Shown: positions 17,155-28,200 of the stretch, piece by piece
Layout: each line of letters opens with the position of its first letter
How positions within the stretch are numbered: position 1 is the first letter of the stretch
Assembly (NCBI GenBank): GCA_040397785.1
Contig: JBBAVI010000001.1
Coordinates: forward strand, 1-64,000
Origin: M3007 sp040397785
Lineage (GTDB): Bacteria; Bacteroidota; Bacteroidia; Chitinophagales; Saprospiraceae
DNA: 64,000 nucleotides
Direction: 5' to 3'
The notes under the pieces: model-generated
Database searches by the model: none
Told to the model about the DNA's origin: nothing
The model's input: only the letters and a program-made list of their open reading frames with translations
Translations under genes and position numbers: made by a program

Positions 17155-18648
17155 ATGTCTAATTTTTATATTCGCATTGCAGTAACATGCTTGTTTATAA
17201 TGGCTGTTGCATTTGCCTGCAAAGGTCTTTTAGAGGAAAATCCGAAAGATCAGGTGTTTATTGATAATTTTTTCCAAACCGAAAACGATGCCATTTCCGC
17301 GGTCAACTCGGTCTATGGTATCCTGAATGCGACTAGTTCCGCACCCAGCTTTGGCGGTGTGTATTTTAGCACCTATTGGGTGGCCACAGGCTTGGCTTCT
17401 GATGAAATGCAAAACAGACTGCCTTTAACAGATTTGGACCAATTGAACTTGTTTACGCATCGGCCGGTAAACGGTACCTTGTATGAATTCTGGACACTGG
17501 CCTATAAAGGAATCAACAACGCCAATTTTGCGATCGACGGCATTCCAAGAGTTGCGGCAACCGATCAGCGCAAGAACGAATTAATTGGTGAAGCCCGGTT
17601 TTTACGCGGTATGTTGTATTTTGACCTGGTCCGTTGGTTTGGCGATATTCCTTTGGTGCTTACCCTCAACGGCGCTTTGACGCCACCGCGCAATCCAGTT
17701 GCCGAAGTTTACACACAGATTATCAGTGATTTACAATTTGCTGAACAATATTTGCCCGCAAGTTATCAGGCTGGAAGTGGTTTGGGCCGTGCTGCCAAAG
17801 GCGCCGCCTCCGGATTGTTGGCCAAGGTGTATTTGACCCGGGGAGAATGGCAAAAATGCGTGGATCAATGCAATATCGTCACCAATTCTAACCTGTATGG
17901 TTTGTATGCCGATTTTGCGGATGCGTTTCGTATTCCGAATGAAAATGGCAAAGAAACGCTGTTTAGTGTAGGATTTGGCACCGCCAACAACAGCATTTCT
18001 TTTTGGGAGGCGGGGCAGTTCAATGTGCGCTTACTTCCGAACAAATTGACCGGCCAAATTCCGGGGGTAAATGCCCAGGGCTGGCAAGTGGCTACCCAAA
18101 ATCTGTACGATAGCTATGATGCGAAAGATCGCAGAAGGGCCGTGACTTTTTTGACAGAAATTAAAAACGTGGATGGCTCAACCACCACCGTCGAACCCCA
18201 TATCCAAAAATACTGGGATAAAATCAGCGAGCCGACAGCAGGTAATACCGACCATGACTTCCCGTACCTGCGCTATGCAGATATTTTATTGATCAAGGCC
18301 GAGGCACTGAATGAACTCAATAACGGCCCGAATGCCGACGCTTATGCCGCCGTAAATCAGATTCGTAAGCGCGCACGATTTGACGGCACCACCGAACTTT
18401 CCACATTACCTGACTTACAAGGATTGGACTATCAATCTTTTAAAGATGCCTTGTTGTTGGAGCGCCGCCATGAGTTTGTAGCAGAAGGACACCGATGGTT
18501 AGACCTCGTGCGTTTCAAAAAACTGGAAGCACTCGTTCCAATCACCAAACCAGGAGTACAGCCCCAGGCATTTCATTATCTGTTTCCGATACCGCAAGGT
18601 GAAATTGATTTGAATCCAAACCTTTTGCCACAAAACGCAGGGTACTAA
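17155..18648 (+). CDS. SusD/RagB family glycan-binding lipoprotein (mannoside locus)
   Basis: A surface lipoprotein of 497 residues that caps the SusC barrel and binds substrate. The lipobox AVAFAC places the lipidated cysteine at residue 22, followed by KGLLEENPKD. TPR-rich helices typical of SusD follow (GEARFLRGMLYFDLVRWFGD, RAAKGAASGLLAKVYLTRG). The C-terminal half holds the SusD/RagB signatures LRYADILLIKAEALNEL, LLERRHEFVAEGHRWLDLVR and the closing NPNLLPQNAGY. It is separated by 18 bp from susC and by 23 bp from the ROK kinase gene, consistent with one operon. Ligand specificity cannot be read directly and is inferred from GH92, kinase and isomerase downstream. Confidence 0.96.
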   Translation: MSNFYIRIAVTCLFIMAVAFACKGLLEENPKDQVFIDNFFQTENDAISAVNSVYGILNATSSAPSFGGVYFSTYWVATGLASDEMQNRLPLTDLDQLNLFTHRPVNGTLYEFWTLAYKGINNANFAIDGIPRVAATDQRKNELIGEARFLRGMLYFDLVRWFGDIPLVLTLNGALTPPRNPVAEVYTQIISDLQFAEQYLPASYQAGSGLGRAAKGAASGLLAKVYLTRGEWQKCVDQCNIVTNSNLYGLYADFADAFRIPNENGKETLFSVGFGTANNSISFWEAGQFNVRLLPNKLTGQIPGVNAQGWQVATQNLYDSYDAKDRRRAVTFLTEIKNVDGSTTTVEPHIQKYWDKISEPTAGNTDHDFPYLRYADILLIKAEALNELNNGPNADAYAAVNQIRKRARFDGTTELSTLPDLQGLDYQSFKDALLLERRHEFVAEGHRWLDLVRFKKLEALVPITKPGVQPQAFHYLFPIPQGEIDLNPNLLPQNAGY

Positions 18649-18671
18649 CCATTAAAATTCGGTAAAAAACG

Positions 18672-19607
18672 ATGCTGCAGGCTGCATTAGATTTGGGAGG
18701 AACGCGGATAAAATTTGGATTAATATCAAATGGGCAATGCGTTGTTACCTCCTCTTTGGCGATACCGTCCAGCGAGCGGTTTGCCACCGTTTTGCCCTTG
18801 ATAGAAGCCGAAATATACCGCATGATGCGCGAAGGTGGATTTACCGAACTGGACGGCATTGGCATGGCGTTTCCAACCATTGTCGACAGCGACCGGATGC
18901 GCCTGTTGTACCAATATGTAAAATACACCGACGCCAACGACCTCGATCTTACCACCTGGGCAAAAGCGCGCTGGAATGCAACATTGGTCATGGAAAACGA
19001 TGCGCGCGCTGCCTTGGTGGGTGAATGGCAATATGGCGCCGGCCAAGGGGTCGACAACCTCGTCATGGTCACCCTTGGAACGGGGGTAGGTTCAGCCGCA
19101 TTGGTCAATGGTCGCCTGTTGAAAGGGAGTCATTACCTGGCCGGAAACCTGGGCGGGCACCAAACCATTCGATTTGATGGCAAGCGTTGCAACTGTGGCA
19201 ATATAGGTTGTCTGGAAAGCGAGGCATCTTCCTGGGCATTGCCCGAAATGATCAAACGGCATGCTTTGTACCCGGAAAGTCCATTTGCCCAAGGCGAAAA
19301 TTCTGATTTCGAAGCCGTTTTTCGGCTAGCAACGGCGGGAGATTCGATGGCGATCTCAATTCGAGACCATTGCCTCGAAGTGTGGGCAGCGGGTATTTTA
19401 AACCTGGTGTATGCTTATGACCCGGATCGGATTGTGATTGGCGGCGGGGTAATGCACAGCGCCGAACTGATTTTACCCTTTATCCAACAAAAAATCGCAC
19501 AAGCAGCATGGTTACCACCCAACGCCATCCAAGTGGTCGCAGCCCAACAACCCGATTGGGCAGGGGTATTGGGCATGGGACATTTGGGGGCCACAAAAAA
19601 GGAATAA
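18672..19607 (+). CDS. ROK family sugar kinase, probable mannokinase
   Basis: A cytoplasmic ATP-dependent hexose kinase of 311 residues. The phosphate-binding loop DLGGTRIKFGL lies at about 7-17, the ROK catalytic region at ENDARAALVGEW, the second glycine motif at VTLGTGVGSAALVNG, and the zinc-binding ROK signature at GGHQTIRFDGKRCNCGNIGC. ROK enzymes phosphorylate glucose, fructose, mannose, ManNAc and others. Because the next gene is a mannose-6-phosphate isomerase and the locus encodes an alpha-mannosidase, mannose to mannose-6-phosphate is the most economical role (inference). The DNA-binding N-terminus of ROK repressors is absent, so it is an enzyme, not a regulator. It begins 23 bp after the SusD gene. 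Confidence 0.92.
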   Translation: MLQAALDLGGTRIKFGLISNGQCVVTSSLAIPSSERFATVLPLIEAEIYRMMREGGFTELDGIGMAFPTIVDSDRMRLLYQYVKYTDANDLDLTTWAKARWNATLVMENDARAALVGEWQYGAGQGVDNLVMVTLGTGVGSAALVNGRLLKGSHYLAGNLGGHQTIRFDGKRCNCGNIGCLESEASSWALPEMIKRHALYPESPFAQGENSDFEAVFRLATAGDSMAISIRDHCLEVWAAGILNLVYAYDPDRIVIGGGVMHSAELILPFIQQKIAQAAWLPPNAIQVVAAQQPDWAGVLGMGHLGATKKE

Positions 19608-19668
19608 CAGTTTTAAAATATAAAAAATCGGTTTAACCCCGGTGAATCATTCATAAAACAACCCAGTT

Positions 19669-21414
19669 TTGAACTCAAATTACGACAAATTTCCAAGCGT
19701 TCAGGTGAAAGGCCACTCCACAGCATGTTGGGAGGGCTGGCATGCCATTGTACAACAAATTGCAAAGGCTGTAAAAACTAAACCCAATGCCCGAATTGTG
19801 GTGGAAACCTATCCGGGCGTGCGGGATGCGGAAATTAGGACGGCCATGCAGGAGGGTTTGCAATCGAGCGCTTTTTTTGTTGCCGAACACGCCTATTTGA
19901 CAGAAAATCAAATAGATGCGTTGACATTTCGTGATGTTACCGACGACCGGATTTTTGGCTACATGACGCGCCTGCGCATGGAGCAGTATTTTGATCGGGA
20001 GAAAATGCAGGCCATACAAGCCTTGATTCAGCAAACGCAAGGAATCGTGATCGTGTATGGAACGGGTGCGGCTTTGTTGGCGCCCAATCCGGACCTCCTG
20101 ATTTATGCCGATATGGCCCGTTGGGAAATTCAATTGCGCATGCGCCGAAACGAAGTGGGTAATTTGGGCGCAAACAACCATAGCCTCGAGTTCAGCCGCA
20201 AGTACAAACGCGCCTATTTTGTAGATTGGAGGGTGGCAGACCGGCTTAAACGCCAGTTGATGCCGCATTGGGATTACGTGCTCGACACCAATACCGCCAA
20301 TCAGCCTAAAATGGCAACAGGCATCGCCGTGCGCGATGGCATGCAACAAGCCGCCCAGCAGCCTTTTCGGGTAGTACCTTTATTTGACCCTGGCCCCTGG
20401 GGCGGACAATGGATGAAAGAAGTATGTGACCTCGATCGCTCGGCCGTCAATTATGCCTGGTGCTTCGATTGTGTGCCAGAGGAGAACAGTTTGTTGCTCG
20501 ATTTTGGCCCAATATGTATGGAAATACCTTCCATTAATGTGGTTTTTTATCAGCCCATTGCCTTGTTGGGTGAAAACGTGTATGCCCGTTTCGGGGCGGA
20601 ATTTCCGATTCGTTTTGACTTTTTGGATACCATAGATGGTGGCAACCTTAGTTTGCAGGTACATCCATTGACGGAATATATTCGAGAGCATTTCGGCATG
20701 TTTTATACCCAGGATGAAAGTTACTACATGCTGGATACCAAAGAAGATGCCTGTGTGTACCTGGGACTAAAAACGGATACAAACCCTGCGGATCTAATTG
20801 CCGATTTGGAAAAAGCCCAAACAGGCGGCACCACCTTCGATGCCGAAAAGCATGTAGAAAAATGGCCGGTAAAAAAGCACGATCATATCCTGATTCCTTC
20901 GGGCACCATCCATTGCTCTGGCAAAAACAGCATGGTGCTCGAAATTAGTGCCACGCCCTACATTTTTACCTTCAAACTTTGGGATTGGGGACGCTTGGGC
21001 CTCGATGGCTTGCCGCGTCCGATCAACATTGGCCATGGCAAAGAAAATATAGTGTGGAACCGCACCACCGATTGGGTAGCCGAAAACCTCGTCAACCGCA
21101 TAGAAAAAATTGCAGACGGCGATGGCTGGGAGGAAGAACGAACGGGTTTGCACGACACTGAATTTATTGAAACCCGGCGGATTTGGTTTAGCAAAATAAC
21201 CCGGCACGATACCCAGGGCAATTTGAATGTACTCAATTTGGTAGAAGGCCGCACGGTAGTCGTTGAAAGTCCAAATACCGCTTTTCAACCCTTTCATGTT
21301 CATTATGCCGAAACCTTTATCGTGCCAGCCTCCATTGGCGCCTACACGATACGGCCAATTGGCGAAAGCACGGGCCAAACCTGCGCGGTGCTAAAAGCCT
21401 ATGTACGCAGTTAA
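19669..21414 (+). CDS. Class I mannose-6-phosphate isomerase with ~230-residue N-terminal domain
   Basis: Interconverts mannose-6-phosphate and fructose-6-phosphate in the cytoplasm. The isomerase proper begins near residue 233 (FRVVPLFDPGPWGGQWMKE) and holds the zinc-binding cupin motifs: GGNLSLQVHP at about 324-333 and IPSGTIHCSGKNSMVLEIS at about 409. The first 230 residues are a separate domain with kinase-like glycine motifs (VVETYPGVRDAEI, VIVYGTGAALL, LLIYADMARWEIQLRMRRNE); I recall such two-domain isomerases from gut and soil bacteria but the role of the extra domain is unclear. No upstream ATG is in frame before a stop, so translation seems to begin at TTG 19669; the next internal Met would cut into conserved sequence. 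It follows the kinase by 61 bp. Confidence 0.9.
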   Translation: MNSNYDKFPSVQVKGHSTACWEGWHAIVQQIAKAVKTKPNARIVVETYPGVRDAEIRTAMQEGLQSSAFFVAEHAYLTENQIDALTFRDVTDDRIFGYMTRLRMEQYFDREKMQAIQALIQQTQGIVIVYGTGAALLAPNPDLLIYADMARWEIQLRMRRNEVGNLGANNHSLEFSRKYKRAYFVDWRVADRLKRQLMPHWDYVLDTNTANQPKMATGIAVRDGMQQAAQQPFRVVPLFDPGPWGGQWMKEVCDLDRSAVNYAWCFDCVPEENSLLLDFGPICMEIPSINVVFYQPIALLGENVYARFGAEFPIRFDFLDTIDGGNLSLQVHPLTEYIREHFGMFYTQDESYYMLDTKEDACVYLGLKTDTNPADLIADLEKAQTGGTTFDAEKHVEKWPVKKHDHILIPSGTIHCSGKNSMVLEISATPYIFTFKLWDWGRLGLDGLPRPINIGHGKENIVWNRTTDWVAENLVNRIEKIADGDGWEEERTGLHDTEFIETRRIWFSKITRHDTQGNLNVLNLVEGRTVVVESPNTAFQPFHVHYAETFIVPASIGAYTIRPIGESTGQTCAVLKAYVRS

Positions 21415-21472
21415 AAAAAGCACTCAAAACCTGTCAATTCGTTAAAAATCGCACGCAATCAAAAATATACAC

Positions 21473-22834
21473 ATGTCAACAGTAGCACAAGCAACATTGA
21501 GGAGCCAAATGCGCACGGTTTATTTACTCACCGCTGTAGCGGCCCTGGGTGGTTTGCTTTTCGGTTACGATACCGCCGTTATTTCAGGCGCGATTGGTTT
21601 TTTGAAAATCAAGTTTCAACTTTCTGCGGCGATGACCGGCTGGGCAGCATCGAGCGCTATTTTTGGTTGCATTTTCGGTGCCATGGCGGCAGGTTGGTTG
21701 AGCGATAAATTTGGGCGCAAACAGGTTTTGTTGGGTACGGCTATTTTGTTTGCGGTTTCGGCAATTGGTGCGGCCATGCCCGAAAACCTCACCCAATTTA
21801 CCATTTTCCGTTTTATTGGCGGCCTGGGTATTGGCGCAGCTTCGATGGTTTCGCCGTTGTACATTACCGAGTTAGCGCCCGCGCGTATTCGCGGCAGACT
21901 GGTATCGTATTACCAATTGGCGATTGTAATTGGCATTCTGGTCATCTTTTTTGTAAATACCCTCATTCAGAATGCAGGTGATGAAAGCTGGAATATTGAA
22001 TACGGGTGGCGTTATATGATGGCTTCGGGGGTTTTGCCCGCCATTTTATTCTTGGTAGCCCTGTTTTTTGTACCCGAAAGTCCGCGTTGGCTCACCAAAG
22101 AGGGCCGCGACGATGATGCGCTGAAAGTACTGATTGGTATAAATGGCACCGAGCAGGCAAATATCATTTTGGAAGAAGTAAAAGCCACCTTACATGAAGA
22201 ACAGGGCACTTTGCGCGAATTGTTCACGGGTCGTTTTCGAAAAGCGATTTGGGTGGGTATTGTGTTATCGGTTTTTTCCCAAATTCAAGGTATTAATGCC
22301 ATTATGTATTATGCGCCGGAAATATTCAAAGCCGTTGGCGCGGGCACCGAAGCAGCTTTTCAACAAACCGTTATTATTGGTCTCATCAATTTATTGTTCA
22401 CGTTTGTCGCCATTTATTGGGTCGATCTGCGGGGCCGAAAATCCCTGTTGTTGCTGGGCGGTGCTGGCATGGCAATCAGTTTGATGATGGTTGGTTTTTC
22501 TTTCTATTTCGGATGGACTGGCTATGGTTTGTTGCTGTTTATCCTGTTGTACATCGGCAGTTTTGCTGCTTCGTACGGCCCCGTTACCTGGGTGATCATT
22601 TCCGAGATATTTCCAATCAAAATGCGCGGCGTGGCCATGTCGGTTGCCACGTTTGCCCTTTGGGTGGCCGTTTACCTGGTTACGCAAATGTTTCCAATTA
22701 TGCTTGAAATGGTAGGCCCGGCAGGTACTTTCTGGATTTTTGGCGCTATGGCATTGCTGTCTTTCGCATTTGTGTGGGCGCGGGTACCCGAAACCAAAGG
22801 TCGCACCCTCGAAGAAATCGAAAAATCGTGGTAA
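21473..22834 (+). CDS. MFS sugar:proton symporter (XylE/GalP-like)
   Basis: An inner-membrane monosaccharide importer of 453 residues with 12 predicted helices. The sugar-porter signatures are all present: FGYDTAVISGAIGFLK in TM1, the loop 2-3 motif DKFGRKQVLLG, PLYITELAPARIRGRLV after TM4, PESPRWLTKEGR before the central loop, the loop 8-9 motif DLRGRKSLLLLGG, and PETKGRTLEEIEKSW at the end. Located between the isomerase and GH92 genes, it most likely imports mannose released by GH92 (inference), which the ROK enzyme then phosphorylates. The stop lies 23 bp before the GH92 start. Confidence 0.95.
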   Translation: MSTVAQATLRSQMRTVYLLTAVAALGGLLFGYDTAVISGAIGFLKIKFQLSAAMTGWAASSAIFGCIFGAMAAGWLSDKFGRKQVLLGTAILFAVSAIGAAMPENLTQFTIFRFIGGLGIGAASMVSPLYITELAPARIRGRLVSYYQLAIVIGILVIFFVNTLIQNAGDESWNIEYGWRYMMASGVLPAILFLVALFFVPESPRWLTKEGRDDDALKVLIGINGTEQANIILEEVKATLHEEQGTLRELFTGRFRKAIWVGIVLSVFSQIQGINAIMYYAPEIFKAVGAGTEAAFQQTVIIGLINLLFTFVAIYWVDLRGRKSLLLLGGAGMAISLMMVGFSFYFGWTGYGLLLFILLYIGSFAASYGPVTWVIISEIFPIKMRGVAMSVATFALWVAVYLVTQMFPIMLEMVGPAGTFWIFGAMALLSFAFVWARVPETKGRTLEEIEKSW

Positions 22835-22857
22835 AGCATTTATCCATTCAATCCATC

Positions 22858-25221
22858 ATGTATATGCAAAAGCAATATTATACGCTCCTTTTAATCTTCA
22901 TCGCTTGCGGGTGTTTGGCCCAAAGCGCCACAAAAAAACAACCCGTTGATTATGTGGATTGTATGATTGGCAACCACGATAGCCGCTGGATGCAATTCCC
23001 GGGCGCGTCCATGCCTTTTGGGATGGTAAAAATCAGCCCCGACAACCAAAAACAAGGTTGGAAAGCGGGTTATGAATACGAAATCAACAACATCGCCGGT
23101 TTTAGCCATATTCACTCCTGGACCATGGATGGCCTGCTCATGATGCCTACCCTGGGAAAATTGCAGGTAGAACCCGGCAAAGAAAATGACCCCGACGGCG
23201 GCTACCGCGCCCGTATTCGACATGAAACCGAAATCGCCACACCCGGCTATTATTCGGTCATGCTCGACGATACCAAAATCAAAGCCGAAATGACGGCTAC
23301 CACCCGTGCCAGTTTTCAGCGGTACACCTTTCCAAAATCGGACAGCGCGCGGGTAATGCTCGATATGCAAATTGAATCGGAGTACGGTACCGAACTCTTT
23401 GATGCACACATTCTTAAGATAAGCAACACCGAAATTCAGGGTTATTCTTTGCAGCAAAGCTTGCGTGGGGCGGGTTGGAATGAGTACAAATTATTTTTTG
23501 TCATTCGTTTCAATAAGCCGTTTTACTCCTTCAATGGCTGGAACCGCGATGGCATCAAGCGCAATGTGGATTCTTTGTTTTCGGGTTGGAACCACACTGA
23601 TTTCGGCGCTTTTGTGCATTTTAAAACCAAAGAAAACGAACAACTGCTCATTCAAACGGGCATTTCGTTCGTAAGCCTCGAACAAGCAAAACTCAACCTC
23701 GATACCGAAATCACCAAACCTTTTGGCTGGAACTTCGATGCCGTGCACGAAAACGCCCGCAAGGAATGGAATACGCTGCTCGGGGTGCTCGAGGTGGAAG
23801 GCAAAGATGAATTGGACAAAAAGAAGTTTTACACCAACCTATATCGGGTTTATGTAGGCCGCACCATTTACAGCGATGTAAACGGCAAATATGTGGATAT
23901 GTATGAAAAAGAGCAGCAAATGGCCAATCCGGAAGTGCCCATGTACGGTGGCGATGCCTTTTGGAATACGTTTTGGAACCTTAACCAGGTTTGGACACTC
24001 GCTACCCCCGATTTAGCCGATAAATGGACGGCCTCGCTGCTCGAATTTTACGATAAAGGTGGCTGGCTGTGCAAAGGACCGGAAGGGCTCGAATACTCAG
24101 GCATTATGGTCGCTTCCCATGAAATTGAGTTGATCGTAAGTTCGTACCAGAAGGGGATTCACAAATTTTACGACCCGCAACACGCGTACACAGCGATGAA
24201 GCACAACCAAACCGAACAGGGCATTGCGCATCCCGGGGGCGGTTTTGCGGGTAATCGCTGGCTCGATCAATACCTCAAATTTGGGTACGTACCCCACGAT
24301 TACGGCCCTATTTCCAATACCCTCGAATATGCTTATGATGATTGGGCGGTGAGTCAAATGGCCAAAGCCCTGGGCAAAACCGACGATTATTGGTACTTCA
24401 AGAATCGGGCAAATAATTACAAAAACATCTGGGACCCCAGCGTAGGCTACATGAACCTCCGCATGGCCGATGGCACCTTCAAACAGCCTTTCAATGCCTA
24501 TTGCTGCACCACTTTCCTCGGACAAGGTTGGGTGGAAGGCAATGCCTGGCAATACAGTTGGTTTGTGCCCCAGGATATGAAAGGACTCATCCAGTTGATG
24601 GGCAAAGACGAGTTCAACCGGCGCCTAGAGGAAGGGTTTGTCACTTCCCGCAAATGGAAATTCAACTCCGAGTACACCAGCGAAAACAGCCTGATGGCGA
24701 TGGGTGTACTACCCATTAACCATGGAAATCAGCCCAATATGCAGGCCGCTTACCTCTATAATTATTCGGGAAAACCCTGGTTAACGCAAAAATGGGCCCG
24801 CGAAATCATGGAAGTGTATTACGGCGGCGATGCCATGCACGGCTGGCCTGGCGATGAAGACCAGGGCCAAATGGGCGGTTGGTACGTGATGAGCGCCATG
24901 GGCTTATTCGAAATGCGCGGCGGCTGCGACGTGATGCCTACCTACGAAATCGGCAGTCCTTTGTTTGATAAAATAACCATTCACCTCGACCCAAATTATT
25001 ATTCGGGGGGAATGTTCACAATTGAAGCCATCAACAACTCGAAAGAAAACCGGTATGTACAATCGGCTACCCTGGATGGAAAACCGCTTACAAAACCCTG
25101 GTTTTATCACAAAGACCTGGTGGATGGCGGCAAATTGGTGCTCGTAATGGGCCCAAACCCCAATGAAAACTGGGGCAGCAAACCAGAAGATGCTCCACCT
25201 TCCATGACCGACGAAAACTAA
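22858..25221 (+). CDS. GH92 family alpha-mannosidase, secreted
   Basis: An exo-acting, calcium-dependent inverting alpha-mannosidase of about 787 residues that trims mannose from N-glycans or mannans in the periplasm or on the surface. The N-terminus is a signal peptide (MYMQKQYYTLLLIFIACGCL); the Cys in IACGCLAQ could be lipidated, so it may be a lipoprotein. GH92 marks include VDCMIGNHDSRWMQFPGASM, HIHSWTMDGLLMMPT, the catalytic-acid block VEGNAWQYSWFVPQD (Glu about 560) and the base block GWPGDEDQGQMGGWYVMSAM (Asp about 666 and 668). The spacing between the two blocks fits characterised GH92 enzymes. I start at the ATG at 22858; an in-frame ATG at 22864 is equally possible, and the frame upstream of both overlaps the porter gene. 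Linkage preference (alpha-1,2 to alpha-1,6) cannot be told. Confidence 0.96.
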   Translation: MYMQKQYYTLLLIFIACGCLAQSATKKQPVDYVDCMIGNHDSRWMQFPGASMPFGMVKISPDNQKQGWKAGYEYEINNIAGFSHIHSWTMDGLLMMPTLGKLQVEPGKENDPDGGYRARIRHETEIATPGYYSVMLDDTKIKAEMTATTRASFQRYTFPKSDSARVMLDMQIESEYGTELFDAHILKISNTEIQGYSLQQSLRGAGWNEYKLFFVIRFNKPFYSFNGWNRDGIKRNVDSLFSGWNHTDFGAFVHFKTKENEQLLIQTGISFVSLEQAKLNLDTEITKPFGWNFDAVHENARKEWNTLLGVLEVEGKDELDKKKFYTNLYRVYVGRTIYSDVNGKYVDMYEKEQQMANPEVPMYGGDAFWNTFWNLNQVWTLATPDLADKWTASLLEFYDKGGWLCKGPEGLEYSGIMVASHEIELIVSSYQKGIHKFYDPQHAYTAMKHNQTEQGIAHPGGGFAGNRWLDQYLKFGYVPHDYGPISNTLEYAYDDWAVSQMAKALGKTDDYWYFKNRANNYKNIWDPSVGYMNLRMADGTFKQPFNAYCCTTFLGQGWVEGNAWQYSWFVPQDMKGLIQLMGKDEFNRRLEEGFVTSRKWKFNSEYTSENSLMAMGVLPINHGNQPNMQAAYLYNYSGKPWLTQKWAREIMEVYYGGDAMHGWPGDEDQGQMGGWYVMSAMGLFEMRGGCDVMPTYEIGSPLFDKITIHLDPNYYSGGMFTIEAINNSKENRYVQSATLDGKPLTKPWFYHKDLVDGGKLVLVMGPNPNENWGSKPEDAPPSMTDEN

Positions 25222-25222
25222 C

Positions 25223-28200
25223 ATGCGCCTACAAGTATTTCAAATCGTGATAGGGTTACCGTTTCTTTTTTGCACCTGCAAAAAAGCGGAACCCGTTATG
25301 TTTGAAATGCTGCCCGCTGCGCAAACCGGCATTGATTTTACCAATACCCTTTCCGAAAACGACACCCTCAACATCCTCAACTATGTATACTATTACAATG
25401 GTGGCGGTGTTGGGGTGGCGGATTTCAACAACGATGGCAAAGAAGATCTTTTCTTTACCGGAAATGAAACTGCTTGCAGGCTTTACCTCAATAAAGGCCA
25501 TTTACAGTTTGAAGATGTAACCCAAGCGGCCCAAATTCATACAACCCAATGGTGCACAGGCGTGGCAATCGCAGATGTAAATGCCGATGGCTGGAAGGAT
25601 ATTTATGTTTGTACAGCAGGCTATCCCGATCCGGATCGGCGCAAAAACCTGCTGTTTATCAACCAGGGGAATACGGGTAAAACCACCTTTGTAGAAAGTG
25701 CCGAGGCCTATGGTTTAGCCGATACCGCCTATTCTACCCAGGCTGCTTTTTTCGATTTCGACCGCGATGGCAACCTCGATTTGTATGTGATGAACCATGC
25801 CAACGAACGCCAAACGCTCAATACCCCTTTGCCTAAAAAGACCCACGGCGAAGGCAGCAGCAACGACCATCTTTACCGCAACAATGGCAATCAAACCTTT
25901 ACGAATGTTACGAAAGAAGCGGGTATTTTAACCGAGGGTTATGGGCTAGGGATCGCAATCAGCGATGTGAATCAGGACGGTTGGCCCGATGTGTATATAT
26001 CCAATGATTTCATTTACAATGACTTGCTTTGGATGAATGAAGGTGGAAAGCATTTTAGCAATCAAATTGATCGGTACATCCAGCACCAGTCGTACAACGG
26101 CATGGGATGTGATTTTGCCGATTACAACAATGATTTGCGTCCCGATTTGGCGGTCATGGACATGCTACCCACCTCCGATTTTGATCAGAAGATCATGGCC
26201 GGTGCGCTTACCTGGAATAAAGAACAACTCATTGCTCAAGCGGGTTACGCACCGCAATGTGTGCGCAACACCCTGCAATTGGCTGGCAATGGCGGCTCGG
26301 ACAACATCCCTGTATTTCAGGAAATTGGCCAAATGGCGGGTATTGCTGCGACCGACTGGAGCTGGGCGCCCCTTTTTGCCGATTTGGATAATGATGGCTG
26401 GAAAGACTTGTTTATTACCACGGGCTATCTGCGCGACATCACCGACAAAGATTTTATCGACTACTCCAATAACCTGTCGCAGTTTAAAACGACGGAAGCG
26501 GCTAACCGCGATTTAATGCCCAAAGTGCGGCAATTAAAAGGGAAAAACACCACAAACCGGGTTTTTCAAAACAACCATGATCTCACGTTTACACCGCGCG
26601 CCGATCAATGGGGACTTTCCCAAACCGGTTTTTCCAACGGAGCGGCGTATGCAGATCTGGACGATGACGGCGACCTGGATTTGGTGATCAACAAGATCAA
26701 TCAGCCCGCCGCAATTTGTGAAAACAAAGCCAATCAATTGCCTACCAGCCATTTCCTGAAAGTACGATTGGAGGGGATGGCCGAAAACGCCGCAGGTTTA
26801 GGTGCCTTCGTACGCATCGTGTCGGGCGACCAAAAACAATACCTCGAACAGTACTTGTCACGTGGTTTTTTATCGTCGGTAAGCGCAGTGTTACACTTTG
26901 GTTTAGGTGAAAAAAACAGCGTCGACACCCTGGAAATTCGTTGGAATGATGGGAAAAGCCAGGTTTTGACCAAAATCTCAGCCAATCAAACCATCACTTT
27001 ACATCAAACGGATGCTCGGCAGACTCCCCCTGCCGGTATCCAACCCAATAAGTCCTTGTTCGCGGAACTAAGCGCGCAACAAAGCATACATTTCAAGCAT
27101 ATCCAGCCCGTTTTTAATGATTTCCAATTTCAGCCCTTGTTGCCGTATGGATTTTCTCAAAATGGGCCACCCATTGCCGTGGGCGATTTTAACCACGACG
27201 GACGCGAAGACTGTTATGTGGGCGGCGGAAAAGACCAGGCGGGGCAAGTATTTTATCAAAAATCAGACGGCCAATTTGACATAAAACCATTGGCCGAAAG
27301 TGCGCAATCTGCCGCAACAGCCGCCTTATGCTTCGATGCCAACCAGGACGGCTATATCGATTTATATGTGGTCAACGGCGGCAATTACTGGGCGGCTGGC
27401 AGCAAATTTTATCAGGATCGGCTGTATTTAAATGACGGTAAAGGAAATTTAATTTGGGCAAAAACCGCGCTACCCGATATGTTCAGCCCGGGTACCTGTA
27501 TTACCGCTGCCGATCTTGATGCCGATGGCGATCTCGATTTGTTTGTTGGAGGAAGCGCCGAGCCCGGCAATTTCCCTACAGCGGCCCGTAGTTACCTTTT
27601 GCGCAACGACGCGGGCAACTTTACGGATATCACCCATTCGGTGGCACCGGATTTGGAAAAAATCGGGATGGTCAATGCGGCGCATTGGGCTGACATAGAT
27701 CAGGATGGCGACGCAGACCTGGTATTGGCAGGATCCTGGATGCCGATAACCGTTTTTAAAAACCAGCAAGGTGTTTTAAAAAATGCCACCGAAAGCATGG
27801 GCTTAAACACGAGCCTGGGTTGGTGGAATACGCTGGAAATCAATGATTTAGATCACGATGGTGATGTGGATATACTGGCTGGAAATTTGGGTTTAAATAC
27901 CACCTATCAAGCCAGCGAGGCGCATCCATTAAAACTATATATCCAGGATTTTGACCACAATGGTACGAAAGATGCCATACTTTGTCGCTACACCCATGGC
28001 AAAGAAAAGCCCATGTACAGCCGCGAAGTATTATGCGCCCAAATCAATGGCCTGGCCAAAAAATACCCGCGTTATGCATCGTATGCCGGCGCTTCCATAC
28101 AGGAAATGTTTGGCGATGAAGCCCTTCAAAAAGCATGGGTACTTTCGTGCAACACCCTGCAATCCGCCCGTTTTATCCAATCAAATGGCCGTTTTATAGC

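Noticed and set aside
18672..19607. ROK protein as a transcriptional repressor
   Set aside because: The N-terminal DNA-binding domain of ROK repressors is absent; the protein begins directly with the phosphate-binding DLGGT motif.
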